Assembly (NCBI RefSeq): GCF_019090165.1 | Contig: NZ_JAHRIB010000182.1 | Span: forward strand, 1 to 52,590 | DNA: 52,590 nt | DNA from: Streptomyces sp. BV286 | Lineage (GTDB): Bacteria > Actinomycetota > Actinomycetes > Streptomycetales > Streptomycetaceae | Direction of reading: 5' to 3' | Shown here: one piece after another, positions 16,903 to 25,918 of the stretch | How the letters are laid out: the number at the start of each line of letters is the position of its first letter | Position numbering within the stretch: the first letter of the stretch is position 1 | The notes under the pieces: generated by a model | The model's input: the letters and a program-made list of their open reading frames with translations, nothing else | Database searches by the model: none | What the model was told of the DNA's origin: nothing | Made by a program: the position numbers and the translations under genes

Positions 16903-19776
16903 TCAGCTCACCCGGGTCAGCTTGGCGCCGTAGCCCGGTTCGGTGAGGTCCGACTGGAGCGCGACCGGGACGTCGACCGCGTCGCCCGTCGTACCGTCCC
17001 CGACGCTCAGCGAGCCGACCTTGGTTCCCGCCTTCGCCTCGTGCGGGATGGCCGTGCCGTCCTCGCTCAGCTTCAGCTTGACGGTCTGTCCGGCCCAGCC
17101 CACCGCGGAGACGTCCTTCGTGGCGACGACCGGCGTACGGCCGCCGAGCCCGTCGTCCACGTACCCGACGACGTCACCCTTCTTGAGGATCTTCCGCGAG
17201 GTCAGCGCCTCCTGCGCGGCGATCATCGCCGTCTTGCTGACCGCGTTGACCGTGTCGATGATCGGCGGGGTGTGCTGGCCGAGGATGGCGCCGACGACGA
17301 TGACGTTCTCGCCGCCGACCTCCTGCGTGGCCGCGAACAGCAGGTTGCCGCCGGCCTTGGTGGTGGAGCCGGTCTTGATGCCGATGGCGTTGTTGTACGG
17401 CACGAGGCGGTTGTAGTTGTCCCACTTCTTGCCGGACGGGTCCACCCAGCTCGGCAGCTTGGTGATGTCCACCAGCGCCTGGATGTCCACGAGCTCGTTG
17501 CCGAGCTTCACCTGGTCCTCGGCGGTGGAGACCGTGGTCTCCTTCAGGCCCGAGGGGTCGGTGTACGTCGTGTTGGTCATCCCGAGGTCCTTGGCGGCGT
17601 CGTTCATCTTCTTGACGAACGCCTCCTCGGAACCGTTGGAGTCCCAACGGGCCAGCAGCCGCGCGATGTTGTTCGCGGAGGGGATCATGATGGCCGCGAG
17701 GGCGTCCTTCTCGGTGAGGGTGTCGCCCTCCTTGACGGTGTTGAGCGTCGACTCGCCGTCCTTGTCGAAACCGCCCTCCGTCTCCGCCTTCGCGTCGACG
17801 GGGATCTTCTCGCCGTCCTCGCCGGGCTTCAGCGGGTGTTCCTTGAGGATCACATACGCCGTCATCGCCTTGGCGACCGAGCCGATCGCGACGGGCTTCT
17901 GCTCCCCGAACGTGTCGACCGTGCCGATGCCGTTGACGTCCATCCAGCCCTGGCCCTCTTCGGGCCACGGCAGGGCGACCTTGTTCCCCTCGAAGGCGTA
18001 GGACTTGTCGGCGGTCAGCGCGAGGGTGGGGGCCGGCAGCGGACGTACAGCCTGTACGACTGCAAACACCACGGCCAGCAGGAGCACGAACGGCGTCCAG
18101 ATCTTGACCCGGCGCACGAGCGTCCGCACCGGGGTCTGCCGGGGCGCCGGCGTGTTCGTCAGCTCCGCCAGCAGGTCCAGCGGGGGCCGCGGCGGCAGCG
18201 GCTGCTGCGTCGTCCGTTCGGGGCCGACCTGCGGGATGGCGGTGGTCTCGGCGGCCGGCGGCACCGAGGGCGAGGCGGCGGGCTTCGCCTTCGGCGGCGC
18301 GGGCTCGTCGAGCGGCTTGAGGGCCACGAACTTGCTGGTGCGCTCGGCCTCGGCCTCTGCGGCCGCCTTGCCACCGGCCGCCGCGGCGCCGTCCTTGCCG
18401 GTTCCGGTGGCCCTGCCCGGCTCGGCGACCTTGCCCGCTCCGGCGTCCGGCCCGGTCCCGGCCTTCGCTCCGGCCCCGGAATCCGCTTCGGAGGCGGAAC
18501 GCTCACCGGTCTTGCCGTCACCCGTGGCGGACGTGGCGCCGCCCAGCTTGAGCATGGTCGTGGGCTGATCCACGGAGGGCGGCCGCTTGAAGACGGCGGT
18601 GGCCTGGTCGACTCGGGGCTCGGGCTTGTCCTCGACCGCGTCGGAGTCCGAAGCGGCGGCCGAATCCTTGGCGCCGCCGACGTCCGAAGCGGCGGCCGAA
18701 TCCTTGGCCACGCCGGAGTCCTTGCCGGCACCCGGGTCCGGGTCCGCGCCGGAGGCCGTGTCCGCAGCGGAATCCGAATCGGTGTCGGGGGCCTCGTCCT
18801 CGGCGGCGTCCACCGCGAGGGTTCCGGCCCCGGCGGCAGCAGCGGCAGCGGCATCCGGGGTTTCGTCCCCGACCTCGGCATCTGCATCCGCATCGGCATC
18901 CGAGGCGGTGGCCTTGGCCGGTGCGTCGGCGGGAGCGGCGTCCTTCGGAGCGGCGTCCTTCGGCTCGCTCTCCGACGCACCCGCCGCACCCGGCGCTTCG
19001 TCGGCTTCGACATCGGCATCGGCGTCGGCCGCGGTCTCGGCCTTCGGCTGCGACGTCACCGCGTCCGTCGACCCGCTGCCGGGCTCACGCTCGGCGTCGG
19101 CCTCGGAGTCCTTCTCCGCGGTGCCGGAGTCGGCGTCGGGCGTGGCGATGTCGGGAGCGACGTCGTCCGGCCCGGAGTCCGCGCCGGACGAAGGAGCCTC
19201 AGCATCTGCCTCGCTCACGTCCTGCACGTCCTGCACGTCCTGCGAAGCCTGGCTCTCGGACCCGGCTTCGGCCTCGACCTCCGCTTCGGCGTCCGCCTCG
19301 GTCTCCGAGGAGACCTCGGCGTCTGCGCCCGGGTCGTCGGCATCGGCGTCATCCGTGCCGCCGCCGGCGCCCTCGTCCGCAGAAGCGCCCTCAGGCGCCT
19401 TCTCGTCCGCCGTGGCGACCCAGGCCGCCACCGCGTTCCGCAGGCGCGCGTCGCCGCCCCCTGCGCCCTGGGCGCCGCCCTCCGCGGGCCTCTCCGGCTC
19501 CGCAGAACCGTCACTCCCCCGGGAACTCCCGGAGGCCGACCCGTCGGAGCCCTCCGGCTCCGCCGCATCCGCCGGCTCCGCCGATTCCGCGGAACGCGCC
19601 GAACCCGTGACGCTCTTCGTCGAGAACACCGCCGTGGCCGTGTCCACCCGGGAGGCCGCCGTCACGGCCTCCCGTGCGACCGCGAGCCGCGGGTCCGGAA
19701 CCGGAGCCCTGCTCCCCGACGTCGTTTCTGCCGACGACTCGTTCTGCTTCGACCTGTCGGGGGACTCGCCCGCCAC
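16903..19776 (-). CDS. dacA: D-alanyl-D-alanine carboxypeptidase (peptidase S11) with a very long disordered N-terminus
   Basis: 957 residues. The C-terminal third is a complete penicillin-binding DD-carboxypeptidase: SxxK at Ser633-Lys636 (GSVAKAMTA), SxN at Ser700-Asn702 (PSANNIA) and KTG at 801-803 (IKTGSTT), followed by a beta-rich tail. It would trim the terminal D-Ala of peptidoglycan stem peptides outside the membrane. One membrane helix (TPFVLLLAVVFAVVQAV, about residues 560-577) anchors it. The first 550 residues are cytoplasmic and extremely rich in Ala, Asp, Glu and Ser, with repeated units such as DSAAASD and TATAVF/QATAVF. That is far longer than in usual family members (about 400 residues). 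GTG 19776 has GGAGGAGG 7 bases upstream. Gene symbol by family function. Confidence 0.93.
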   Translation of the reverse strand: MAGESPDRSKQNESSAETTSGSRAPVPDPRLAVAREAVTAASRVDTATAVFSTKSVTGSARSAESAEPADAAEPEGSDGSASGSSRGSDGSAEPERPAEGGAQGAGGGDARLRNAVAAWVATADEKAPEGASADEGAGGGTDDADADDPGADAEVSSETEADAEAEVEAEAGSESQASQDVQDVQDVSEADAEAPSSGADSGPDDVAPDIATPDADSGTAEKDSEADAEREPGSGSTDAVTSQPKAETAADADADVEADEAPGAAGASESEPKDAAPKDAAPADAPAKATASDADADADAEVGDETPDAAAAAAAGAGTLAVDAAEDEAPDTDSDSAADTASGADPDPGAGKDSGVAKDSAAASDVGGAKDSAAASDSDAVEDKPEPRVDQATAVFKRPPSVDQPTTMLKLGGATSATGDGKTGERSASEADSGAGAKAGTGPDAGAGKVAEPGRATGTGKDGAAAAGGKAAAEAEAERTSKFVALKPLDEPAPPKAKPAASPSVPPAAETTAIPQVGPERTTQQPLPPRPPLDLLAELTNTPAPRQTPVRTLVRRVKIWTPFVLLLAVVFAVVQAVRPLPAPTLALTADKSYAFEGNKVALPWPEEGQGWMDVNGIGTVDTFGEQKPVAIGSVAKAMTAYVILKEHPLKPGEDGEKIPVDAKAETEGGFDKDGESTLNTVKEGDTLTEKDALAAIMIPSANNIARLLARWDSNGSEEAFVKKMNDAAKDLGMTNTTYTDPSGLKETTVSTAEDQVKLGNELVDIQALVDITKLPSWVDPSGKKWDNYNRLVPYNNAIGIKTGSTTKAGGNLLFAATQEVGGENVIVVGAILGQHTPPIIDTVNAVSKTAMIAAQEALTSRKILKKGDVVGYVDDGLGGRTPVVATKDVSAVGWAGQTVKLKLSEDGTAIPHEAKAGTKVGSLSVGDGTTGDAVDVPVALQSDLTEPGYGAKLTRVS

Positions 19777-19930
19777 CGATGCCTCCTCCGTGCGCCACAC
19801 ACCGTGCGCCCAACCGAACCATGAACCCGTAAACCAGTGCACACGCGGCCCGGACACCCGTGTCCGAACCATGTACCAGTGTCCTGTGTGGGGGCTTAAC
19901 CCCTGCGGTAGACGAGAACGACATATCTAT

Positions 19931-19948
19931 CGGTTCCACTACGAACCG
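19931..19948. promoter_or_regulatory. Inverted repeat CGGTTC-N6-GAACCG in a divergent promoter region
   Basis: It lies between the carboxypeptidase start (19776, minus) and the GPP34 start (20017, plus), next to TATCTAT, which could be a -10 box for either direction. It is a candidate operator; the binding protein is unknown. Confidence 0.5.
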
Positions 19949-20016
19949 GTCACGCACTCTCGACAGACCAATGTGAGAGGGGTCACCCTGTCATTCATCC
20001 ACGCGGGGAGGCATGG

Positions 20017-20772
20017 ATGGGCAGGAGCCGCAGAACAATTCCGGAGGAGCTTCTGTTGCTGGCGCTGGACCCGACCACGGGTACCACCGCACAGCCGCAG
20101 TCGCTCGACCTCGGTCTGGCCGGAGCACAGCTAGTGGAGCTGGCGCTGGCCGGACGGATAGCCCCAGACGGGGATCGTATCGCCGTGGTGGCACCACGGC
20201 CGACCGGAGATCCGACCTTGGACTGTGCGCTGGAACTACTCCGCAGGCGGGGTGCTCCAGTACGCGCTGTGAACTGGATCGGCGGGCCCCGACTGGGGCT
20301 GCGCCAGACATATCTCTCGCATCTGGAGCGATGCGGCATGGTTCATGCCGTGGCGGGTCAGATGTGCGGGGTGCTTCCGACGACTCGCTATCAAGCGACG
20401 GACACGGAGATCAGCCGGGAGATCAGGGCCCGGCTGGACAGCGCGATCCGCACCGGCGTACCGCCGGACCCGCGGACCGCCGCACTGGCCGCGCTGGCGC
20501 ACGCCGTCGGCCTGGGCAAGCACCTCTACCCGGGGAACGAAGGGCGTTCGTCGCGCTCCCGTCTCCGGGATCTGATCAGGCACGACCCCATGGGCGGCCT
20601 CGTGGCACACGCCGTGATGGACGTCCAGAACGGTGTGGCCGCACAGCCGCGCCGCAGCCCGGCACCGGCCGGCCGTCAGGCCGCCCCCGGAGCCAGGCCC
20701 GCACCGGAGCCCGCCAGGGGCGTTCCGATGCAACCGCGCCGCGGTTCGATGGCGCGCGCCGTGGCCCACTGA
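20017..20772 (+). CDS. GPP34 (GOLPH3/VPS74-like) family protein
   Basis: A 251-residue protein with the GPP34 pattern: TIPEELLLLALDPTTG at the start, LDLGLAGAQLVELALAGRI, PTGDPTLDCALELLRRRG, then LERCGMVHAVAGQMCGVLPTTRYQ and DPRTAALAALAHAVGLGKHLYP. In eukaryotes this fold binds PI4P and Golgi glycosyltransferases; bacterial homologues are frequent in Streptomyces and not functionally defined. The last 50 residues are a Pro/Arg/Ala-rich disordered tail. ATG 20017 follows GGGGAGG. It is divergent from the carboxypeptidase gene. Confidence 0.9.
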   Translation: MGRSRRTIPEELLLLALDPTTGTTAQPQSLDLGLAGAQLVELALAGRIAPDGDRIAVVAPRPTGDPTLDCALELLRRRGAPVRAVNWIGGPRLGLRQTYLSHLERCGMVHAVAGQMCGVLPTTRYQATDTEISREIRARLDSAIRTGVPPDPRTAALAALAHAVGLGKHLYPGNEGRSSRSRLRDLIRHDPMGGLVAHAVMDVQNGVAAQPRRSPAPAGRQAAPGARPAPEPARGVPMQPRRGSMARAVAH

Positions 20773-21172
20773 GTCGCTGGTCCACGGCACCACCGCTACG
20801 ACCGCAGTACGGCAGTACCCGCAGCATCAGTAGTAACTCCGCAGTACCCACCGTGCACCGCGCCTCGCGCGTCACGCACGTCAGCGCCGCACCGCAGTCG
20901 CCAGTACCCGGTTCGGGAGCCGCTGGGCCGCGCGGGGCGACGGGCCGTTCGTCGGGACGACGACAGGCCCGTCGCCCCGCGCGTCCGTGTGTCCACAGTC
21001 GTCCACTGTCGTCCGTCGCCGTACGGACGGCAAGGTGGCGCGAGGTGGCGACAAGTGGCGTGTACGCACGGCATATCCGCTGTTTCCCAGCGGTAGTAAG
21101 CGCCTTGGTGGCAATCTGCTCAACAGCAGATACGCAAAGTACAGGCAGCACGCAGCCGGAGGTGCACGTCCC
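20773..21172 (+). promoter_or_regulatory. 400-bp leader of the XRE regulator gene
   Basis: No gene is seen. Two perfect dyads sit close to the start: CCGCTG-TTTCC-CAGCGG (21077-21093) and ATCTGCT-CAAC-AGCAGAT (21114-21131). The first part is rich in CGCAGTACC-like repeats (about 20800-20850). The region probably holds the promoter and operator of the regulator that follows. Confidence 0.5.
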
Positions 21173-22030
21173 GTGGCGTCCAATGTCAATCCCACCGTCA
21201 GGCGACGCCGGTTGGGCCAGGAGCTGCGACGGCTCCGCGAGCTCAAGGGCATGACGGCCGAAGAGGTCGCCGAGCGGCTGCTCGTCTCGCAGTCGAAGAT
21301 CAGCCGCCTGGAGAACGGGCGGCGCAGCATCAGCCAGCGCGACGTCCGCGACCTGTGCGGGGTGTACGAGGTCGAGGACGTCCGGATCGTCGACTCGCTG
21401 ATGCAGATGGCCAAGGACTCGCGCCAGCAGGGCTGGTGGCACTCCTTCGGCGACATCCCCTACAGCGTCTACATCGGTCTGGAGACCGACGCGGCGAGTC
21501 TGCGCGTCTACGACCCGCTGGTCGTGCCGGGCCTGCTGCAGACCCGTCCGTACGCCGAGTCGCTGATCCAGGGCGCGCTCCCCGAGGCGGCACCCGGTGA
21601 CATCGACAAGCGTGTGCAGGTACGGCTGCGGCGACAGGAACGTATCTCCGACCTGGAGAACCCCTTGCGGCTGTGGGCCGTCCTGGACGAGGCCGCGCTG
21701 CGCAGGACCGTGGGCAACAAGCAGGTGATGATCGAGCAGTTGGAGCACCTCGTCGAGATGTCCCACGTACCGCACGTGACGGTGCAGGTCATCCCGTTCA
21801 CGATGGGCGCCCATCCGGGGGTGAGCGGTCAGTACGCGATCCTCGAGTTCCCCGACGCGGCCGACTCCAGCGTGGTCTACATCGAGGGCGTCACGAGCGA
21901 CCTGTACCTGGAGAAGGCGAACGACGTCCAGAAGTACAGCGTCATGTACGAGCATCTGCGGGCGCAGGCGCTCAACGCGGACCAGTCCCGTGAGTTCATC
22001 GCGGATGTCGCGAAGGACTACGCGCACTGA
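21173..22030 (+). CDS. XRE-family regulator with DUF5753 C-terminal domain
   Basis: This 285-residue regulator has a helix-turn-helix at about residues 14-65 (LGQELRRLRELKGMTAEEVAERL, VSQSKISRLENGRRSIS). The C-terminal part is DUF5753, with GWWHSFGDIP, IGLETDAASLRVYDPLVVPGLLQT and VTVQVIPFTMGAHPG. This is the typical WhiJ/BldB-neighbour XRE type, encoded beside a DUF397 partner, which follows here at 22279. Such pairs modulate development and antibiotic production in Streptomyces. GTG 21173 is chosen; GGAGG lies 10 bases upstream and the dyads just before it may be autoregulatory. Confidence 0.9.
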   Translation: MASNVNPTVRRRRLGQELRRLRELKGMTAEEVAERLLVSQSKISRLENGRRSISQRDVRDLCGVYEVEDVRIVDSLMQMAKDSRQQGWWHSFGDIPYSVYIGLETDAASLRVYDPLVVPGLLQTRPYAESLIQGALPEAAPGDIDKRVQVRLRRQERISDLENPLRLWAVLDEAALRRTVGNKQVMIEQLEHLVEMSHVPHVTVQVIPFTMGAHPGVSGQYAILEFPDAADSSVVYIEGVTSDLYLEKANDVQKYSVMYEHLRAQALNADQSREFIADVAKDYAH

Positions 22031-22278
22031 GCTGATTCGGGGCCGATTTCGACCGCCCCGCGAGAGGGAGCGGGACAATACACCCTCGGCCTATCGCAGC
22101 GGAAGACCCAGCTGGTATATGCCATCCGGTCGAGTGAATAGTCGCTTCGTACGCCGATGTTGGCGAGTAGCGTCGATCACGCCAGGGAGCAACGACCTTG
22201 GCGCAATCCGAACCGTGGGTTCCACAGGGGACCCGCAGCTCGGTGACAGCAACTCAGCAACTGGCTACCGGAGCGAAC

Positions 22279-22479
22279 ATGGCAATCAAGCAGGGCTCCT
22301 CGGACACGTGGACCAAGTCTTCGTACTCCCAAGGAAACGGCGCATGCGTCGAGGTCAAGTCCCCTGTCCTGGCGGCGATGGCCGTCCGCGACTCCAAGGT
22401 CGTCGAAGGCCCCACCCTGGCCTTCCCGGCGGAGTCGTGGAACGCCTTCGTCTCAGAAGTGAGCCGCGGCACCGTCTGA
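22279..22479 (+). CDS. DUF397 protein, partner of the XRE regulator
   Basis: 66 residues with the DUF397 signature: WTKSSYSQGNGACVEVKSP, AMAVRDSK and FPAESWNAFVSEV. DUF397 proteins are small partners that act with DUF5753/XRE regulators. ATG 22279 has GGAG 6 bases upstream and gives the usual length. An in-frame TTG at 22198 with its own GGGAG would add 27 residues, so a longer form is possible. The 249-bp gap after the regulator holds a possible promoter, so the gene may be separately transcribed. Confidence 0.88.
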   Translation: MAIKQGSSDTWTKSSYSQGNGACVEVKSPVLAAMAVRDSKVVEGPTLAFPAESWNAFVSEVSRGTV

Positions 22480-22574
22480 TCTCAACGGATGCCTCGCGCA
22501 GTACGCACAGCAGAAGCGGTACGCACAGCAAGAGCACCGACAACTGGATCAACAACTGCACACGCACCATGAAA

Positions 22575-22615
22575 GAGCCCTCTCGACTGGCCCGCCGTCC
22601 CGGCCGAGGGGGCTC
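22575..22615 (+). terminator. Hairpin terminator after the DUF397 gene
   Basis: GAGCCCTCTCG (22575-22585) pairs with CGAGGGGGCTC (22605-22615), 10 of 11 bases, with a 19-base loop. There is no U-tract, as is usual in this genus. Confidence 0.55.
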
Positions 22616-22695
22616 GGCCCTGTCCGGGTGATCGCGAAGGGCCCCTGCATTTGTGTGCGTGGCGCGCAGATGTCGCACATGAAATCCGTGATCGT

Positions 22696-22721
22696 CCGCG
22701 TGGATCTTCTTTTCCACGCGG
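22696..22721. terminator. Second hairpin in the DUF397-ADP-ribosylglycohydrolase gap
   Basis: Perfect 9-bp stem CCGCGTGGA / TCCACGCGG with a T-rich 8-base loop. With the previous hairpin it makes a 150-bp structured, gene-free stretch that could also be a small RNA. Confidence 0.5.
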
Positions 22722-22878
22722 CGGACCGACGGAAATGCGTTCCGATCCCCGCCAAATATGATCAGTCGCCCCACTGTTCACATACCGTTCCGCCTCTCAA
22801 CCGACCGTTCCTGTTCGATTACAGTGCTGAGCTGTCGACCGTACGGACGGAATCGGATCGGGATCTCAGGAGGCCTCG

Positions 22879-24033
22879 GTGGGTGCGACAGCCGGTGCCG
22901 TCTGGGGCCGCGCCGAACAGCAGGACTTCCGCAGCCGGGTGCGTGGCACGCTCCTCGGCGCGGCGGTCGGTGACGCGCTGGGCTCGCCCGTCGAGGGCCT
23001 CACGCTGGAGGAGATCCGTGCGGCGCACGGCGCGGAAGGGCTCACCGACCTGGCGTTCGGCCACGGCAGGCGCGGGGCCGTCTCGCATCTCACCCAGCTG
23101 AACCTGTTCTCGGTCGACGGGCTGATACGGGCCCAGGTGCGCCGGGACACCGGTGCCTGGCATCCGCCGACGGATCTGCACCGCGCCTATCTGCGGTGGG
23201 CCTCCACGCAGCGCGACTGGGGCCCGGACGAACGGCGCAAGGAGGACGGGTGGCTGGCGCGCGAGGAGTGGCTGTACGCCCGGCGTGAGCCCGCGCGCGC
23301 CTGCCTGATCGGCCTCGGTGACGAGCTGATGGGCACGCTGGACGCGCCCAAGAACCCCGACGAGCGGGGAGTGGAGGCGGCGGCCCGCTCCGCGCCGTTC
23401 GGGCTGCTGGTCGGCTGGGAGCCGCAGCTCGTCATGCAGCTCGCGGTGGAGTGTTCGGCGCAGACGCACGGCCACCCCCTGGCGTACCTGTCGGCGGGCG
23501 CGTACGCCGTCATCGTGCACGGGCTCGCGCGCGGTGAGAGCCTCGACACCGCCGTCCAGCGGGCGCTGCAGTTGCTGGCCGCCCGCCCGGGGCAGCAGCC
23601 CGTCGCGGAGGCCCTGCAGCGGGCTCTGGGGGCCGTACGGCAGGGCATGCCGACGCCGGCCCGGGTCGAGGATCTGGCCGGGGACGGCACGGCGGACGGA
23701 CTGCTCTCGGTGGCCGTGTACTGCGCGCTGGTCGGCGAGGACACCCGGCACGGGCTGTGCCTGTCGGTGAACCACGGTGGCGCGTCGGCCGCCGCCGGTG
23801 CCCTCACCGGCGCGCTGCTCGGAGCCATGCACGGCGAGACGGCCCTTCCGCCGTCCTGGCTGGCCGAGCTGGAGGGCCGCCCCACCATGCTCGTCCTCGC
23901 GGACGACTTCGCGATGGAGATGACCCAGGGCCCGGCCCTGCACGGTCCGGCGGGCTCCTCACCGGGCTGGCTGGCCCGGTATCCGCGCGGATACGCGGCC
24001 CTGCCGGGCGGCACGCCGGTCCCGGCGGTCTGA
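22879..24033 (+). CDS. ADP-ribosylglycohydrolase-fold protein, probably non-catalytic
   Basis: 384 residues from GTG 22879 (GGAGG 5 bases upstream). The fold is clear: FRSRVRGTLLGAAVGDALGSPVEG near the start and GGASAAAGALTGALLGAMHG near the end. Active members coordinate two Mg2+ with an N-terminal S/T-D-D-T motif and a C-terminal GGDxD[ST] motif. Here the first reads Ser69-His70-Leu71-Thr72 and the second G300-G301-A302-S303-A304, so all four conserved Asp ligands are lost. Hydrolysis of ADP-ribosyl bonds is therefore unlikely; a binding or regulatory role is inferred. It follows the XRE/DUF397 pair on the same strand but after two hairpins. Confidence 0.88.
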   Translation: MGATAGAVWGRAEQQDFRSRVRGTLLGAAVGDALGSPVEGLTLEEIRAAHGAEGLTDLAFGHGRRGAVSHLTQLNLFSVDGLIRAQVRRDTGAWHPPTDLHRAYLRWASTQRDWGPDERRKEDGWLAREEWLYARREPARACLIGLGDELMGTLDAPKNPDERGVEAAARSAPFGLLVGWEPQLVMQLAVECSAQTHGHPLAYLSAGAYAVIVHGLARGESLDTAVQRALQLLAARPGQQPVAEALQRALGAVRQGMPTPARVEDLAGDGTADGLLSVAVYCALVGEDTRHGLCLSVNHGGASAAAGALTGALLGAMHGETALPPSWLAELEGRPTMLVLADDFAMEMTQGPALHGPAGSSPGWLARYPRGYAALPGGTPVPAV

Positions 24034-24073
24034 ACCCCGCAGACCGTCGGCCGCGACGCGGCCGGCCGGGTCT

Positions 24074-24117
24074 GGTGCACGGCCGGTGCACGGCTGGTGC
24101 ACGGCTGGTGCACGGCT
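24074..24117. repeat. 11-bp tandem repeat GGTGCACGGCT
   Basis: Four copies, the first ending CC, lie between the convergent glycohydrolase-like and symporter genes. Confidence 0.8.
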
Positions 24118-24160
24118 GGCGCTCAGCCGGGGCAGGGCCGGGGCGCCCCGGAACAGGTCG

Positions 24161-24190
24161 GGGCGACCGCTCGTTCCCGAGCGGTCGCCC
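24161..24190. terminator. Bidirectional hairpin terminator
   Basis: Perfect 13-bp stem (24161-24173 with 24178-24190, GGGCGACCGCTCG) and a 4-base loop, sitting between convergent genes whose stops are at 24033 and 24211. Confidence 0.85.
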
Positions 24191-24210
24191 TCCTGCCCCT
24201 CGTGTGCGGA

Positions 24211-25776
24211 TCAGTCCTTGACCGGCGTGCCCACCACGTCGTCCGCGGGTCCGGCCGGGACCGGTACCGCCGCGGCGGTGGATCCGTCGTCATCCGTGTT
24301 GATCTTCGCGATGAGCGCGTCCCTCTCCGGGGTGTCCTCCGGCTTGACGTAACCGACGACGATGTAGAGGACGAGCGACACCGCGAGCGGGATCGACACC
24401 TGGTACTGGAGCGGGACTCCGCCGTCGACGTTCCAGCTGATCGGGTAGTTGACCAGCCAGAAGGTGACCAGTCCGACGCCCCAGCTGATCAGCGCCGCCG
24501 TCGGGCCGCTCTTGCGGAACCACGGGAGCAGGCCCAGCATCAGCGGGATCGCGATCGGACCCATCAGGCCCGCCACCCACTTGATGACGACGGTGATGAT
24601 GTCACCGAAGAAGGCGGAGTTGACCTGGGTCGCGATGGCCATCGACAGACCGAGGAAGAGCAGCGTGGCCCAGCGGGCGGCCAGCAGTCCCATCCGGGTG
24701 TCCCACTCGCGCGCCTTGCGTGAGACCGCGGGCATGATGTCGCGGGTGACGACGGCGGCGATCGCGTTGGCGTCGGACGAGCACATCGCCATGGTGTGCG
24801 AGAAGAACCCGACGACGACCAGACCCAACAGCCCGTGCGGCAGGAGCTGTTCGGCCATCAGCGCGTACGAGTCGCCCGGTGTGTCCGTCTTGATGATCAG
24901 CGGCGCGACCCACATCGGGAAGAACAGCACGAGCGGCCAGACCAGCCAGAGCACGGCGGACAGCGTGGCCGAGCGCGTGGCGGACTTCGCGGAGTCCGTG
25001 GCCATGTAGCGCTGGGCCTGGTTCCACATGCCGCCGTTGTACTCGAAGGTCTTGATGAACAGGTACGCGATCAGGAAGACCATCATGTACGGGCCGGCCA
25101 GCGGCTTGGTGTGGCCGTCGAGCGCGGGCTCGTCCCAGACGCTCCAGAGGGTGCCGAAGCCGTTCAGCTCGGCCATGACGGCGACGAGCATCGCGATGCC
25201 GGCGACGAACTGGATGATGAACTGGCCGAGTTCGGTCAGCGCGTCCGCCCAGAGACCGCCGACCGTGCAGTAGACGGCCGTGACGGCACCGGTGATGAGG
25301 ATGCCCATGTTGAGCGAGACACCGGTGAAGACGGACAACAGGGTGGCGATGGCGGCCCACTTGGCGCCGACGTCCACGATCTTCAGCAGGACGCCGGACC
25401 AGGCGAGCGCCTGCTGTGTGGGCAGGTTGTAGCGGTTCTTCAGGTACTCCAGTGGCGAGGCCACGTGCAGCCGTGAGCGCACCCGGTTGAGCCGGGGCGC
25501 GAACAGCTTCGCGCCGATCGCGATGCCGATGGCGATCGGGAAGGACCAGGTGACGTAGGAAGTGATGCCGTACGTGTAGGCGATTGCCGCGTAGCCCGTG
25601 AACATCACGGCGCTGTAGCCGGACATGTGGTGCGAGATGCCCGACAGCCACCACGGCATCTTGCCGCCGGCCGTGAAGAAGTCGCTGACGTCGTCCACAC
25701 GTTTGTGGGACCACAGGCCGATCGCGACCATCACACCGAAGTAGCCGATGAGCACGGCCCAGTCGAGACCGTTCAT
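24211..25776 (-). CDS. Sodium:solute symporter (SSS family)
   Basis: A 521-residue transporter with about 13 helices. It starts MNGLDWAVLIGYFGVMVAIGLWSHKRVDDVSDFFTAGGKMPWWLSG, the SSS signature region, and carries the sodium-site area GVLLKIVDVGAKWAAIATLL and SSDANAIAAVVTRDI. It should import a sugar, sugar acid, amino acid or related solute with Na+. ATG 25776 follows GGGAGGGGG. It lies 143 bp after an SDR gene on the same strand, and an operator of the CTGACGNNNCGTCAG type controls the promoter upstream of that SDR. It may thus be the uptake system of that regulon. Confidence 0.93.
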   Translation of the reverse strand: MNGLDWAVLIGYFGVMVAIGLWSHKRVDDVSDFFTAGGKMPWWLSGISHHMSGYSAVMFTGYAAIAYTYGITSYVTWSFPIAIGIAIGAKLFAPRLNRVRSRLHVASPLEYLKNRYNLPTQQALAWSGVLLKIVDVGAKWAAIATLLSVFTGVSLNMGILITGAVTAVYCTVGGLWADALTELGQFIIQFVAGIAMLVAVMAELNGFGTLWSVWDEPALDGHTKPLAGPYMMVFLIAYLFIKTFEYNGGMWNQAQRYMATDSAKSATRSATLSAVLWLVWPLVLFFPMWVAPLIIKTDTPGDSYALMAEQLLPHGLLGLVVVGFFSHTMAMCSSDANAIAAVVTRDIMPAVSRKAREWDTRMGLLAARWATLLFLGLSMAIATQVNSAFFGDIITVVIKWVAGLMGPIAIPLMLGLLPWFRKSGPTAALISWGVGLVTFWLVNYPISWNVDGGVPLQYQVSIPLAVSLVLYIVVGYVKPEDTPERDALIAKINTDDDGSTAAAVPVPAGPADDVVGTPVKD

Positions 25777-25918
25777 GTGCCCCCTCCCAGGGTCGTGAAG
25801 CGCCCGCTCATCGTGGGTTTGATGGCATGACTCCGACAACCACTCGTACAGTCAAAGGGAGGTAAAATAGTTCTGCTTACTGACCTCGGTTCATGTTTCT
25901 GAACGTGGCCCGTGATGA

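Noticed and set aside
18587..20134. A 515-residue open frame on the plus strand opposite the carboxypeptidase gene
   Set aside because: It is the antisense of the Ala/Asp/Glu-rich tail; GC-rich antisense frames stay open by codon bias and its Ser/Ala composition is a mirror of the real protein.
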